64,000 bases of DNA from an uncultured Prevotella sp. (GCA_934254985.1 CAKQMS010000005.1:61144-125143); one strand, 5' to 3'; positions 8,565-18,435 are shown, counted from the stretch's first letter. Notes: generated by a model not told the origin, from the letters alone. Numbers and translations: made by a program.

Positions 8565-10148
8565 TTACCATCTTGGGTCACCAACACCGAGCTTCTTAAC
8601 ACTCTCGTTACCGATAGTGAAGTCGCCCTTAGCGGCATTCTTATACTCAGGGTTAGCTTCCTTGCCAGCCTCGTCAGCAAACATGTTAGTCTTACCCTCT
8701 ACGTCTGCTACATTGAGCTTAGCGCAGTTGAAGTATACGTTGTTCTGGAATGTTGGAACGCCTGTCTTTGACTGGTTAGACCATACAGCACCAGTATTTG
8801 AAACGATGTTGTTTGTCCAGTTGATTTTGTTGCCTACATAGCGAACATAGAGCAAGCGCTTAGCTTTGTTAGATGCACCATCGATAGTACACTTGTTAAC
8901 TGTGATGACAGGTTCGCCACCAAGTGTAGATGAAGCATCGTCCATACGGATGAAGTCGCGGCTTGCTGCACTATTATAGATTGTAGACTCAAGGAGGTTA
9001 AGGTTGTCTATGCGACCCTTACGACAGTCGAACATATCGCCACCATCGCACTCAATGTCGTGAATCAAACAATTCTTGAAAGTAAGCTCGTTAATAGTAC
9101 AAGCTACGTTAACATAGAATACACCCTTAGCATAGTTCTTAATCTCAGAGTTCTTGATGATAACCTTTCCGTATGTAGCATCAGCAGTCTTGAAGTTGAA
9201 AGCCTGGTCGGTAGAAACATTTGCAGAACCATCGAGAACTACGTTGTCGATAGAAACAGAAGCACCATCGTTAATCTCGAAGCGACCCTGGATAACAGGA
9301 GCTGCAGTAGGGTAGATACCCTTGATTTCAATGCTCTTAGAGATTGCTACAGCGCTTGTACCTGTTTCATCCTCAGACATAATCTTGAATGTGTCAGGCA
9401 TCAAAGCGAATACAGAACCTGCCTCAGCATTCTTAATCAATGAAGCGAAGTCGTCGCCAGGACGAACTACGATAGCACCATTAAGGTCTGCAATAGTCTT
9501 GAATGTCTTTGTACCACGCTTCTTGCTACCATTGTAGAGATATACGTCATACTTTGTTTCTGGCTGCAAACCATCTACAGTAGCCTTACCTGCCTCAATC
9601 TCTGCTTCGGTAAGCTGCTTTGTTGTAACTGTGTCGCCAGTCTCAGAAGCTACAGCATAGATAGTTGTAACATCTTCACCTGCAGGCCACTTCATTACAA
9701 CGCTGCGGTCAGCGATATCAGAGTTAGAAACTGACTTAAAGATCTGCTGTGCGTTGGTGCGGAATGAAACTTCGCTCCACTTAGAGTTGCGAGTAGCATC
9801 GTTATCATCAACAGCCATAACACGTGCAGAATATTGGGTATCGTACATCAAACCGCTTACTGCGTAAGGGATGTCGTCCTTAGAGATGTTCTTGAATTCA
9901 AATGTTGGTTCACCACTAAAGTCAAGGTCTTTATCTGCGAAGAGCTGGAGTGTGTAGCTTGTTGCACCGCTAACTGCAGACCACTGGAACGAAACACTCT
10001 CCTTAGTGATATCTTTAGTTTCAAAGTTAACAGGCGAGAAGTTGCGGCCTACGATAAGGCTTGTAATCTCGTCCATCGGATCGCTACATGCAGTCATCGA
10101 CAATAAGCCGAGACCAAGGATGCAAGCGTTTATGATTGATTTTTTCAT
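8565..10148 (-). CDS. surface lipoprotein with Fn3 domains and a DUF4957/DUF5123-like beta-helix
   Basis: Predicted outer-surface lipoprotein (LLSMTAC, C21) encoded last in the susC-susD transcript. Two fibronectin type III-like domains cover about residues 35-215 (for example KESVSFQWSAVSGATSYTLQLF). About 225-525 is a repetitive beta-helix with stacked strands such as KVIIKNSEIKNYAKGVFYV. This layout is known from pectin loci of Bacteroides and Prevotella, where such proteins carry DUF4957 and DUF5123 names. The fold suggests pectin binding, or a pectate-lyase-like enzyme that has kept or lost activity. No catalytic residues can be named. It takes the place of a SusE/F-type glycan-binding lipoprotein. 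Confidence 0.78.
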   Translation of the reverse strand: MKKSIINACILGLGLLSMTACSDPMDEITSLIVGRNFSPVNFETKDITKESVSFQWSAVSGATSYTLQLFADKDLDFSGEPTFEFKNISKDDIPYAVSGLMYDTQYSARVMAVDDNDATRNSKWSEVSFRTNAQQIFKSVSNSDIADRSVVMKWPAGEDVTTIYAVASETGDTVTTKQLTEAEIEAGKATVDGLQPETKYDVYLYNGSKKRGTKTFKTIADLNGAIVVRPGDDFASLIKNAEAGSVFALMPDTFKIMSEDETGTSAVAISKSIEIKGIYPTAAPVIQGRFEINDGASVSIDNVVLDGSANVSTDQAFNFKTADATYGKVIIKNSEIKNYAKGVFYVNVACTINELTFKNCLIHDIECDGGDMFDCRKGRIDNLNLLESTIYNSAASRDFIRMDDASSTLGGEPVITVNKCTIDGASNKAKRLLYVRYVGNKINWTNNIVSNTGAVWSNQSKTGVPTFQNNVYFNCAKLNVADVEGKTNMFADEAGKEANPEYKNAAKGDFTIGNESVKKLGVGDPRW

Positions 10149-10232
10149 ATTGTTCAGTTTATGAATTGTATTTTGTAAAGATTATCTGTTGGCAGATACA
10201 GCAGATTGCTATATCTGCCAACTAATAATATT

Positions 10233-12065
10233 TTAATCAGAGAGCTGACCGTAGTTGCCATCATTGTTGAGCAAACCATTGCTCTTCTCAATGAATGTCT
10301 GCCAGATAGGCCACAAGCAGTTCAAGCTTGGCTTGCCTACATACAAACCATTGATGTAGTCCTCAGTCAAGAGGTTGGCATTTGTCTTAGAGTCTACGAA
10401 CCACTGCTTTGACTTGTAGCCATCAAGAGCAGCACCCTCTTCGTCAGTATCACCATGGTTCAATCCATATACTACGATATTTTCGCCTTCGTTCTTGAAG
10501 TAAAGCTTAAGAGGAAGGTCTGCGTAGCTACCTGCGCGGTTTGAAAGGTCTGTAAGCTTCTGCTTAGCCTCTGCCATCTTCTCGTCGATGATTCCCCAAC
10601 GTACGAGGTCTGCCTTACGGAGCATTTCGCCAGCAAACTCAAATGCACGCTGCTCTACGATACCATTGAAGAAAGCATCCTGATTAGCTGTATACTTAGC
10701 CTTCAAAGCTTCTACCTTAGCTGAAGGAAGAGCACGGTCGAGAACAGGCTTCATATAGTTCCAAGCTGTCTGCTGGTCGTTGTCCAAAGCGTTGATAGCC
10801 TCTGCTGCCATGAGGTAAACATCTGCCAAACGCATGTACTGCCAGTTAACACCATCATCGTTCTTACCAAGGCTAAGAGCACGCTCTGACTTCATCCACT
10901 CGTAGCGAAGCTTACCGAAGCACCATTTGTTGATACCACGAAGTTGCTGATATGACTTGCCATCAACAAGTTCCTTGCTCCACTCATAAGGAATACAAGT
11001 AATATCGCGACGGATATCATCCTTGTCATAGTCATAATATAGATAAGGAAGAGGACCGTTAACACCACCCTGATTCTGTGATGTGTACTGGTCTGCTGCC
11101 TGATGCTTGATACCGAAAGTATAAACTACGCGACCACGACCAGAAGCAAATGGAATTTCCCACAACGACTCACCACCTGCAGCTACATTGTCCTGGCAAA
11201 GCTTCTTGAAGTTCTCTTCAAAGCTACCAAGAGTGTTGCAATGCTTGTTGATGATGTCGGTACACTCCTGCTTAGCAATAGCATACATCTTGTCAGATGC
11301 CAACTCAGGATCCTTGCTCTTGCGATAGCCATCGCCACGAAGACCATAGCCACCAGCATAGAGAGCGATACGAGCACGAAGACCCTTAACGAAGCTCTTG
11401 CTTACACGCTCTGTGCTCTTTGTTATTACATTCTCGTTTGGCCAATAGCAGTAGTCTTCTGCTTCTTTAAGGTCTGCGAGCAATACCTTATATATAGAGT
11501 CACGGTTGCAACGTGGCATATATACATTGTCAGAATTGTTTGGCTGCAAACGTGCAGGAACATCACCCCAAGCCTTGATAAGGTCGTTGTAGATGAGAGC
11601 ACGCAATGTCAAAGCCTCACCAAGGAGCTGAGCCATGTCGCGGTTATTCTCGATATTGCCATACTTGCGGATGCCCTGGATAGCGAGGTTTGCACGCTCG
11701 ATACCTTCGTAGAACATAGCATAAGCATTATTATCGGTATTCATCTGACCGTTGGTAGCCAGTGTGTTGTATGCCCAAAGGCTATTTTTATCGTCGTACG
11801 ACATAGCCTTTGAATATGAAGGCTGTGTTCCACTACCAGTTTCAAGGTCGCTGTTAAGACCATAATAAGGTAGGAAACGTCCGCGGTAAGAGTTTGTCTG
11901 ACAGAATGATACGTGTATAGACATAATCTCTGACTCAGCCAACGAATACTGTGAGAACACAGAACTCTCATCGAGAGTAGACTGTGTTGGGGCGTCCATA
12001 TCGCATGATGTTACTACACCTGCAAGAGCTATGGACATTATTGAAAGCTTAAATATATTTTTCAT
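10233..12065 (-). CDS. susD-like: SusD/RagB family glycan-binding lipoprotein
   Basis: Outer-membrane lipoprotein that forms the lid of a SusCD nutrient importer and binds the incoming glycan. The signal peptide ends in VVTSC (C21). The N-terminal TPR-like region carries typical SusD blocks (AMFYEGIERANLAIQGIRKYG, shown in part; LLGEALTLRALIYNDLIKAWGDVP, in part), and the C-terminal part has VYLMAAEAINAL and EMLRKADLVRWG. The length of 610 aa is within the family range. It lies 23 bp after the susC stop and is followed by the beta-helix lipoprotein, all on the minus strand. Given the surrounding lyases, the ligand is probably a pectin oligosaccharide. Confidence 0.95.
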   Translation of the reverse strand: MKNIFKLSIMSIALAGVVTSCDMDAPTQSTLDESSVFSQYSLAESEIMSIHVSFCQTNSYRGRFLPYYGLNSDLETGSGTQPSYSKAMSYDDKNSLWAYNTLATNGQMNTDNNAYAMFYEGIERANLAIQGIRKYGNIENNRDMAQLLGEALTLRALIYNDLIKAWGDVPARLQPNNSDNVYMPRCNRDSIYKVLLADLKEAEDYCYWPNENVITKSTERVSKSFVKGLRARIALYAGGYGLRGDGYRKSKDPELASDKMYAIAKQECTDIINKHCNTLGSFEENFKKLCQDNVAAGGESLWEIPFASGRGRVVYTFGIKHQAADQYTSQNQGGVNGPLPYLYYDYDKDDIRRDITCIPYEWSKELVDGKSYQQLRGINKWCFGKLRYEWMKSERALSLGKNDDGVNWQYMRLADVYLMAAEAINALDNDQQTAWNYMKPVLDRALPSAKVEALKAKYTANQDAFFNGIVEQRAFEFAGEMLRKADLVRWGIIDEKMAEAKQKLTDLSNRAGSYADLPLKLYFKNEGENIVVYGLNHGDTDEEGAALDGYKSKQWFVDSKTNANLLTEDYINGLYVGKPSLNCLWPIWQTFIEKSNGLLNNDGNYGQLSD

Positions 12066-12088
12066 TGTTTGGTCTTGTAATGGAAGGT

Positions 12089-15000
12089 TTAGAAATTCAA
12101 GTTCAAACCAAATACATACTGGCGGCTGCGTGGGTAACCTGAGTAGTCACAACCAGGTGTGAGGCTCTCCTGACCAGACTTCTTGATACAGTCAGACTCT
12201 GGATCGAAGCCCTTGTAACCAGTAATGGTGAACACATTATACATTGTGCAGTAGAAGCGGAGGCTGTTGATGCCCAACTTCTTAACGATGCTCTTAGGCA
12301 ATGTGTAGCCGAGAGACAAGGTGTTCAAACGGAGGAATGAAGCATCCTCTATAGCCCAGTCTGTAAGAATCATCTGCTTTGTATAAGGTGACCAAAGAGT
12401 AGTATTCTTGTTCATAGCCTCGAGCTTTACAGGGTCGTTGCAGAGTGTACCATCCTCGTTGAGGTTAGTCCAACGCTTGCCATCGCCCATGATGTCGAGC
12501 ATGTTACGATACTGATACTTACCAGTCATTGTACCTTCAATCTTGTTGGCATTGTAGATGTCGTTGCCTACGCTGAAGTTGAAGTTTGCGCTGAGGTCGA
12601 AGCCATAAGCACGTGCGTTGATAGAGAAACCACCAGTGAAGTCAGGGTTTACATTACCAATGATGCACTTGTCTTCGTCACCGATAGTACCATTAGCTGT
12701 ACCATCTTCGCCTGGCATATCCTGAATCTTCATAGAACCTGGACGGATAGTACCAACTACTGCTGTAGCGTCAGCTACACCATCATTGAGTTCCCAAAGA
12801 CCTGTCTTCTCGTTGTAGCCCTTGAAGTCGCTAACCTCGTAGCGACCTGCGCTACGATAACCGCGAATCTGACCTACCTGACCGCCTACGGCGATTACGT
12901 ACTCATTACCGATTTCTGAAGAAGCCCAGCGTGTTTCAGCACCAAACTCCTCCATTCCACCGAGCGACTTGATCTTACCCTTGTTGAAACCAATGTTTCC
13001 AGACAAGTCGATGCCCCAATCTTTCTTGTTTACGGCATGCCATGTCAATGTAGCCTCAAGACCCTTGTTCTCTGTCTCACCCATGTTACGATACTGTGAT
13101 GTATAACCTGTACCGCTTACAGGGAACTTGATAAGAAGATCCTTAGTGGTGTTGATATATCCTTCAACCGAACCGCTCAACTTACCTTCAAATACGGTGA
13201 AGTCAAGACCAAGGTTACGTGTGATAGTAGTTTCCCACTTCAAGTTAGGGTTAGCCATTGTTGAAGATGGTGCCCACATTGTGTTGAAACCGTTAACCCA
13301 AAGAGTAGGGTCGCCAGTTACGGCCTGATACTCCTGTGTGAGCTGACCTACAGGGATGTTGTTGTTACCTGCAGTACCGAAAGATACACGGAGCTTCAAG
13401 TCGTCGAGCCACTTCTGTGTGCCCTTCATGAAAGGCTCAGAAGAAATACGCCATGCGGCAGCTGCTGATGGGAAGTAACCCCAACGGTTGTCCTTAGAGA
13501 ACTTAGAAGAAGCATCGGCACGGAATGTGAAGCTCAACAAATACTTATCCTCGTAGTTGTAGTTAGCACGAGTGAAGAAAGACAAAAGCTTGTCGTCTGC
13601 AGAGTAGATATCGTTAACCTTTACAGGGTGGCCCTGACCTGTAAGTTTCCAAGCTGTGTTAGCATCGAAGTCTGTAGGGAAACCGTGAATCTCGTCAGAG
13701 TGAGTACGCTTCTTGGTAATGATATACTCATGACCAACCATCATGTTGAGGCTGTGCTTCTTGCTCTTCAAGAGCTTCTTGAAGTCGTAGCTAACAGTAT
13801 TGGTGTTACGGAACTTGTGGCGGTTTGTATCCTCGAGAGTGATACCTGGCATGCCAGGGTAGTCAGAGAAGCTGTTACGAGCCTGATAAGTTGTCTTACC
13901 ATAGTAACGCTGATCATACTGGTTGTAGTCGTCGTAGCCGAATTCAACCTTAGCCTTCAAGTTCTTGATGATTTCCCAACCGAAAGCACCAGCGAAGTTC
14001 AACTGCTTGCGCTCCTTTACACGGTCGTTGTCATACTGAGAAACAACAGGGTTGTAGAGGTTACCAAGTTCATCATCATCGCTACCTGCGCTCTCGTCAA
14101 GGTTAGAAAGAGGCATTGGGTAATAATAAAGAGCATACTTCAAACGACGGTCGGTATCCATAGAACCTGTAGCATCGTTAGCACCACCACCACGGATATC
14201 GGTATCGCTATAGCGAACCTGGAAGTCGAGGGTTGTGTTCTTGGTTGGCTTAGTGTTCAATTTCAAGCTGAAGTTGTCGCGCTTGAAGTTAGAGCCAATC
14301 TGGATAGCCTTGTCGTTCATGTGGGCATAGCTGAATGCATACTTAATGGTCTCAGAACCGCCATTGATGTTCAAGTTCTGATTGAAGGTGTGACCTGTGC
14401 GACCATAAACGATGTCCTGCCAATCGTTTGCAGCTACATCTTTATACATGTCCATGTCCTGATAGTTACCTAAGAAATCTGTGTAAGAAGTAATGTCCTT
14501 CTGATTCTTGAGCAAAGCAAGCTCATACTGCCACTTAGCATAGTCATAAGGAGTGAGCAAATCCATAGTCTTTGCAATCTTCTTTACGCTATAGTAAGCG
14601 TTGTAGCTAACGTTAACCTTACCGCTCTTACCGCTCTTAGTGGTAACAAGGATAACACCATTAGCACCACGGCTACCATAGATAGCAGTAGAAGAAGCAT
14701 CCTTCAAGACAGTGATGTCCTCAATGTCGGTAGCAGGGATGTCACCAATACCATCTACAGGGAAACCGTCTACAATATAAAGAGGATCGTTGCTCTGGGT
14801 GATAGAACCACCACCGCGCACGCGAATCTTTACTTCTGCATCAGGTGAACCCTCGGATGTTGTGACCTGCACACCAGCCATCTTACCTGTCAAAGCTTCT
14901 GAGGCTGAAGCTACTGGAACCTCAGCCAAAGCCTTGCTGCTTACTGTGGCAACAGAACCTGTAAGGTCCTTTTTCTTGACAGAACCATAACCGATAACGA

Positions 15001-15328
15001 CAACGTCGTTGAGGCTTGTGGCTTCGTCTTCGAGCTTAACAGTTACTTGGCTCTTGCCTTTCACTTCTACAACCTGAGTCTTCATACCTACATATGATAT
15101 ACTCAGCTTGTGGCTCTTGCCTTTAAGCTTAATTGTGAAATTACCGTCAATATCGGTTACTGTACCGCTATTTGATATGCCCTGTTCTACAACAGTAGCA
15201 CCAATTACGGGTTCACCGGTATTGTCTTTAACTGAACCATTGATGGTTTGCGCCGAGATAGTCCCTGTCAAGAAGAGACAGAAGAAGGACAATAGCGCCA
15301 TTCGAATGTTATTCAAATAACCAGACAT
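12089..15328 (-). CDS. susC-like: SusC/RagA family TonB-dependent outer-membrane transporter
   Basis: Import pore of the pectin SusCD system. After a signal peptide (cleavage near TISAQ; a second possible start is the Met at codon 10) comes a carboxypeptidase-regulatory-like domain at about 28-105 (GSVKDNTGEPVIGATV). The TonB plug covers about 115-230 (VIGYGSVKKKDLTGSV, IYGSRGANGVILVTTK), and a long beta-barrel ends in aromatic YVFGLNLNF, the usual terminal beta-signal. The 1079-residue length is normal for SusC. The gene starts the susC-susD-lipoprotein transcript. A -7-like element lies 40 bp upstream. It diverges from the small secreted protein gene at 15916 across a 587-bp spacer. Confidence 0.96.
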   Translation of the reverse strand: MSGYLNNIRMALLSFFCLFLTGTISAQTINGSVKDNTGEPVIGATVVEQGISNSGTVTDIDGNFTIKLKGKSHKLSISYVGMKTQVVEVKGKSQVTVKLEDEATSLNDVVVIGYGSVKKKDLTGSVATVSSKALAEVPVASASEALTGKMAGVQVTTSEGSPDAEVKIRVRGGGSITQSNDPLYIVDGFPVDGIGDIPATDIEDITVLKDASSTAIYGSRGANGVILVTTKSGKSGKVNVSYNAYYSVKKIAKTMDLLTPYDYAKWQYELALLKNQKDITSYTDFLGNYQDMDMYKDVAANDWQDIVYGRTGHTFNQNLNINGGSETIKYAFSYAHMNDKAIQIGSNFKRDNFSLKLNTKPTKNTTLDFQVRYSDTDIRGGGANDATGSMDTDRRLKYALYYYPMPLSNLDESAGSDDDELGNLYNPVVSQYDNDRVKERKQLNFAGAFGWEIIKNLKAKVEFGYDDYNQYDQRYYGKTTYQARNSFSDYPGMPGITLEDTNRHKFRNTNTVSYDFKKLLKSKKHSLNMMVGHEYIITKKRTHSDEIHGFPTDFDANTAWKLTGQGHPVKVNDIYSADDKLLSFFTRANYNYEDKYLLSFTFRADASSKFSKDNRWGYFPSAAAAWRISSEPFMKGTQKWLDDLKLRVSFGTAGNNNIPVGQLTQEYQAVTGDPTLWVNGFNTMWAPSSTMANPNLKWETTITRNLGLDFTVFEGKLSGSVEGYINTTKDLLIKFPVSGTGYTSQYRNMGETENKGLEATLTWHAVNKKDWGIDLSGNIGFNKGKIKSLGGMEEFGAETRWASSEIGNEYVIAVGGQVGQIRGYRSAGRYEVSDFKGYNEKTGLWELNDGVADATAVVGTIRPGSMKIQDMPGEDGTANGTIGDEDKCIIGNVNPDFTGGFSINARAYGFDLSANFNFSVGNDIYNANKIEGTMTGKYQYRNMLDIMGDGKRWTNLNEDGTLCNDPVKLEAMNKNTTLWSPYTKQMILTDWAIEDASFLRLNTLSLGYTLPKSIVKKLGINSLRFYCTMYNVFTITGYKGFDPESDCIKKSGQESLTPGCDYSGYPRSRQYVFGLNLNF

Positions 15329-15367
15329 ACGTGAAATTAATTAGATTAGTACAATTAGTTTACTGCG

Positions 15368-15375
15368 CAAAATTA
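15368..15375 (-). promoter_or_regulatory. -7 promoter element for the susC transcript
   Basis: Read on the minus strand, TAATTTTG matches TAnnTTTG 40 bp before the susC ATG. I do not see a clear -33 TTTG at 19-20 bp, so the promoter may need an activator, as is usual for SusCD operons. Confidence 0.5.
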
Positions 15376-15785
15376 ATAAAAAGATATTAAATTGCTCTAA
15401 AAATATTAGCATTATTTTATGAAAAATTATCAAGCCTTTGAATATCAGCTTGTTAAGACTGTACTTATTGATAATTATTTGCATATACTAAGTTGTAAAT
15501 TAGGTGGCATTTCTTTCTGATATTCGTCCATTTCTCCTTCTTTATATACCTTAATATATATATGTGCCTACTTAATCCAATTAATTAATCAATATTTTTA
15601 GCTCTATCACTTCGTAAAATGAAATATGGATAGTCCGTTTTTAAGAACTGCCCTTGCCAACTATCCTTATGACTTATCTTAGCTGTTTTTCATATTTAGT
15701 TATGCAGAACCTTGAAAAACAAGTCGTTTGATAAATTTTCATGTTTTTATGATGATAATTATTCATGTTGTTGACAATCTATAAT
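15376..15785. other. divergent regulatory spacer between susC and the small secreted protein gene
   Basis: About 400 bp of A+T-rich sequence without an open frame. It includes one minus-strand copy (15547-15563, one mismatch) of the 17-bp motif found between the kinase and regulator genes. This is the likely site of control for both directions of the pectin locus. No operator can be named. Confidence 0.5.
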
Positions 15786-15793
15786 TATCTTTG
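15786..15793 (+). promoter_or_regulatory. -7 promoter element for the secreted protein at 15916
   Basis: TATCTTTG matches TAnnTTTG, with TTGAC at 15771-15775 upstream (12-bp gap, shorter than usual). A start here would leave a leader of about 115 nt before the ATG at 15916. Confidence 0.5.
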
Positions 15794-15915
15794 CAAAAGA
15801 TAAAAAGCAAAAGGCATTGCATTCAGACGTGCTTGATGTTTTGCGCTCTTTGCATTATCATGAATCAGAAAATAAATCTACTTTAAAAATATAAACTTAA
15901 TACAAAATTATTATT

Positions 15916-16566
15916 ATGAAGAAAATTTTTACTCTTATCGCAGCTGTAGCTTTTGCTGCTTCTGCTTCTGCACAGGTTATCTCATTTGATACTAATTATG
16001 CTGCTGGTGAAATTCCTGCATCGTTTAGCAATGGCGATGTTGTATTGAAAGTTACTGATACTGTTGGTAAGCTCGTAGTTGATGCTAACACTCAATACTT
16101 CGGAACAGCAGATTCTTACATTTCATTCGACAAGAGATTGAAGTCTGGTGGTAAGTCGTCATCAAAGAACAATTTGACTCTTACATTGCCTGTTGATGGT
16201 ACTCTTAAGGTTTACGCTCGTACAGGTAGTAGTAGTGCAACTGATCGTAATGTAATCTTGACCCAGAACGAAACAGAGTTGGCAAATAAGGTTCTTTTGG
16301 AGTCGGAGGCTGTTAAGGCTACTATTGATGGGGAAGAGAAGAACGTTTATCCTGTTATCACTGTTGAGGCAAAGAAGGGTGATGTTGCTATCACATACCC
16401 AGTTGGTTCTATCAACTTCTACGCTTTCGAGCTTGTAAACCCAACTGGAGTTTCAACAATCCTCACTCCTAAGGCTGATGGTAAGACATTCAACCTCGCA
16501 GGTGTTCAGGTATCAGAGAACGCTAAGGGCTTGAAGATTAAGAATGGTAAGAAGTACGTTAAGTAA
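15916..16566 (+). CDS. small secreted beta-rich protein of unknown function
   Basis: A 216-residue exported protein (signal peptide cleaved near SASAQ, residue 20). The mature part is rich in short beta strands (ISFDTNYAAGEIPA, LTLTLPVDGTLKVYARTG, GDVAITYPVGSINFYAFELV), suggesting a jelly-roll similar to modules attached to pectate lyases. The C-terminus is FNLAGVQVSENAKGLKIKNGKKYVK in style (shortened here: FNLAGVQV then KIKNGKKYVK). This is the same tail motif as in the GH28, the BIG2/OB protein and the PL1 lyase of this locus. No catalytic residues are visible. It may be a carbohydrate-binding accessory. A clean terminator follows. Confidence 0.75.
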   Translation: MKKIFTLIAAVAFAASASAQVISFDTNYAAGEIPASFSNGDVVLKVTDTVGKLVVDANTQYFGTADSYISFDKRLKSGGKSSSKNNLTLTLPVDGTLKVYARTGSSSATDRNVILTQNETELANKVLLESEAVKATIDGEEKNVYPVITVEAKKGDVAITYPVGSINFYAFELVNPTGVSTILTPKADGKTFNLAGVQVSENAKGLKIKNGKKYVK

Positions 16567-16640
16567 TTCATCTAAATTCTTAATAGCTCAAAAAACTATT
16601 TTTGATAGTTCTAATAAACTATTATATTGCTTTTTATAGT

Positions 16641-16688
16641 ATTGCTTGGCTACCCACATTAACTGTGATTGCCAAGCAATATTTTTTT
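16641..16688 (+). terminator. intrinsic terminator after the small secreted protein
   Basis: ATTGCTTGGC at 16641-16650 pairs perfectly with GCCAAGCAAT at 16671-16680, followed by ATTTTTTT. Confidence 0.85.
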
Positions 16689-16787
16689 GCAGCAACACTA
16701 TATTTACCACAATATTGGTTATAACTACCTTGTATTTCTTCCTTTATTATATATTCGCTTTCCGGCTATCTGATATACTTCTTTATT

Positions 16788-16910
16788 AAGTTAACTTACT
16801 TTGCCATCGCATATATATTCCTTTTTCGACTAACCAAGGTTAGTAGGTCATAGAAGTTAACTTACTTTACCATCGCATATATATTCCTTTACCGACTAAC
16901 CCAGGTTAGT
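16788..16910. repeat. 57-bp direct duplication carrying a palindrome
   Basis: Two near-identical 57-bp copies (16788-16844 and 16854-16910) are separated by 9 bp. Each starts with AAGTTAACTTACTTT, passes through CATCGCATATATATTCC and ends in ACTAACC(C)AGGTTAGT. In the second copy the end forms CGACTAACCCAGGTTAGTCG, a 20-bp palindrome apart from its centre. The block lies between two terminators in a converging spacer. Confidence 0.85.
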
Positions 16911-16929
16911 CGAAAGAGATAAATAAATA

Positions 16930-16964
16930 AAGGCTGGCATCATCAAAAATGAGATGCCAGCCTT
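16930..16964 (-). terminator. intrinsic terminator for the BIG2/OB-fold protein gene
   Basis: A perfect 12-bp stem (AAGGCTGGCATC at 16930-16941 with GATGCCAGCCTT at 16953-16964) is followed on the minus strand by TTATTTATTT. Confidence 0.75.
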
Positions 16965-17011
16965 ATATGTATTACTTGTAGTTAGTAATCAGTAATCAGC
17001 TGAAGAAGAGA

Positions 17012-18238
17012 TTACTTGTTGAAGTACTTCTTACCATTCTTTACTACTACACCCTTGTAGTTCTTGCTTACACGCTGACCTGCAAGATTGTAGAGAGGAG
17101 CGTTAGTCTTGTCAAGAGTGATGGCGTTTACACTTGCAACCTTGTCATTTTGAGAGTAGATGTAGCTACCAGAATTCATTTCCTTAGTACCGTTGTAGTT
17201 TACGAGCTTGCCATAAACAACAACTTTGTCACCAACCTTGATTTGGTCTGCTGATGTAAATTTGTTGTCCTTTGCGCCAAGGTAGTAACCTCTGTAGATT
17301 ACAAGCACGTTTTCTTCCTTACCATTGTCTGAAATGTTGTATGTTGCATTTCCCCATTCGGCTGTGTCTACACTCTTAATAGATGAAATGATACCCTTAA
17401 CATAAACCTTAGCATCAAGACCTTCGCCTGCTTCAATAAGCTCCAAAGCCTTAGCTACTGTGTATGCAGTTTCTGGAGTATTTTTGATGTCAACAGTAGA
17501 AGCAGCCTTAACGGTAAGAGCGTAAGTAACGCTCTGAGCCTCATACTCATCGTTGCCTGCAAATTCTGCAGTGATGTTTGTTTCACCAGCAGCAACAAGA
17601 GTTACTTCACCCTTTTCGTTGATGGTAGCAACTTTCTCATCAGAGCTACTATACTTTACATTGAGTTTGTTAGCATTAGCAAGGGTAGGGAATAGGTTGT
17701 CAGCGCTACCGATAGTAGCAGTTCTTGATGCTGTACCCCAAGAAAGACCTGCAGGCTTCTTGGCTACACCCTGATATAAAAGAATGTTGTCGAGACGAGC
17801 ATTGCTTGATGTGGTGTTAGCAAATGTAAGAGTAAGTGTTTCTGTTCCTGCAGGAACTGTAATCTTAGCTTCAACGGTGTTGCCAGATTTTGTACCCTCG
17901 CCAATAGTTACTCCTTTAGTGCTTGATGAAATAGTAAGAGACTTGTTGGTGTTATATCTCAAAGTCATTTCACCAGTTGCACCATTTAAAGCAATTGTAG
18001 CTGTGAAGCTACCATTTTTCTTTGCAACAAGAAGTTCTGGAGATTTACCACCAGCTAATGCTTCTTCATAAATCTTTGTACCAGCATTTTCTGAAGAATA
18101 GTTCTTGTTGACCTGTGCTGGAGTCTGGTCTTTCTTTGCACCAGTCCAATCCTCTGACCAAATCTTTGTTTCAGCAAACGAAACATTAAACACCATAGCA
18201 AGGACTGCTATGAAAGATAAGCGTAAAATTTTGTTCAT
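17012..18238 (-). CDS. secreted multidomain protein: jelly-roll, BIG2-type Ig domain and OB-fold
   Basis: A 408-residue exported protein (signal peptide to NVSFA, about residue 22). Residues of about 23-155 look like a beta jelly-roll (SLTISSSTKGVTIGEG, TETLTLTFANTTSSNARLDNILLY in part). About 165-245 is a bacterial Ig-like BIG2 domain (SSSDEKVATINEKGEVTLVAAGE). About 255-375 is an OB-fold of the type seen in secreted Bacteroidota proteins (AKVYVKGIISSI, KVGDKVVVYGKL). The tail YNLAGQRVSKNYKG then VVVKNGKKYFNK is the short C-terminal motif shared within this locus. It sits between the PL1 lyase and the other small secreted protein, so a glycan-binding or scaffolding role in pectin use is likely. 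No enzyme motif is seen. Confidence 0.75.
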   Translation of the reverse strand: MNKILRLSFIAVLAMVFNVSFAETKIWSEDWTGAKKDQTPAQVNKNYSSENAGTKIYEEALAGGKSPELLVAKKNGSFTATIALNGATGEMTLRYNTNKSLTISSSTKGVTIGEGTKSGNTVEAKITVPAGTETLTLTFANTTSSNARLDNILLYQGVAKKPAGLSWGTASRTATIGSADNLFPTLANANKLNVKYSSSDEKVATINEKGEVTLVAAGETNITAEFAGNDEYEAQSVTYALTVKAASTVDIKNTPETAYTVAKALELIEAGEGLDAKVYVKGIISSIKSVDTAEWGNATYNISDNGKEENVLVIYRGYYLGAKDNKFTSADQIKVGDKVVVYGKLVNYNGTKEMNSGSYIYSQNDKVASVNAITLDKTNAPLYNLAGQRVSKNYKGVVVKNGKKYFNK

Positions 18239-18331
18239 AACTGTTCGTATTAATTTAGTTAATATTTAGATTATAAGAATTTATAGGCCTTTATGAGAAC
18301 ACATAATTCTGCAATAGTTTTACATTCATTG

Positions 18332-18339
18332 CAAAGATA
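18332..18339 (-). promoter_or_regulatory. -7 promoter element for the BIG2/OB-fold gene
   Basis: On the minus strand TATCTTTG matches TAnnTTTG about 94 bp upstream of the ATG at 18238. No convincing -33 box. Confidence 0.45.
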
Positions 18340-18435
18340 GATATATTTATTAATATAAACCGAATATTAATATTAAAATTTTATTAAACAACTAAAATTC
18401 TTTAGTATAGAGAGGAAAATCTCACCAATATATTA

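Noticed and set aside
8414..8680. Minus-strand frame rich in FTFLPFYLFTF
   Set aside because: It is a translation of the GGTAAAA repeat array and the terminator, and it overlaps the start of the beta-helix gene region without coding character.
13628..14473. Long plus-strand frame opposite susC
   Set aside because: It is antisense to conserved SusC barrel sequence and shows only valine/leucine-rich shadow composition.
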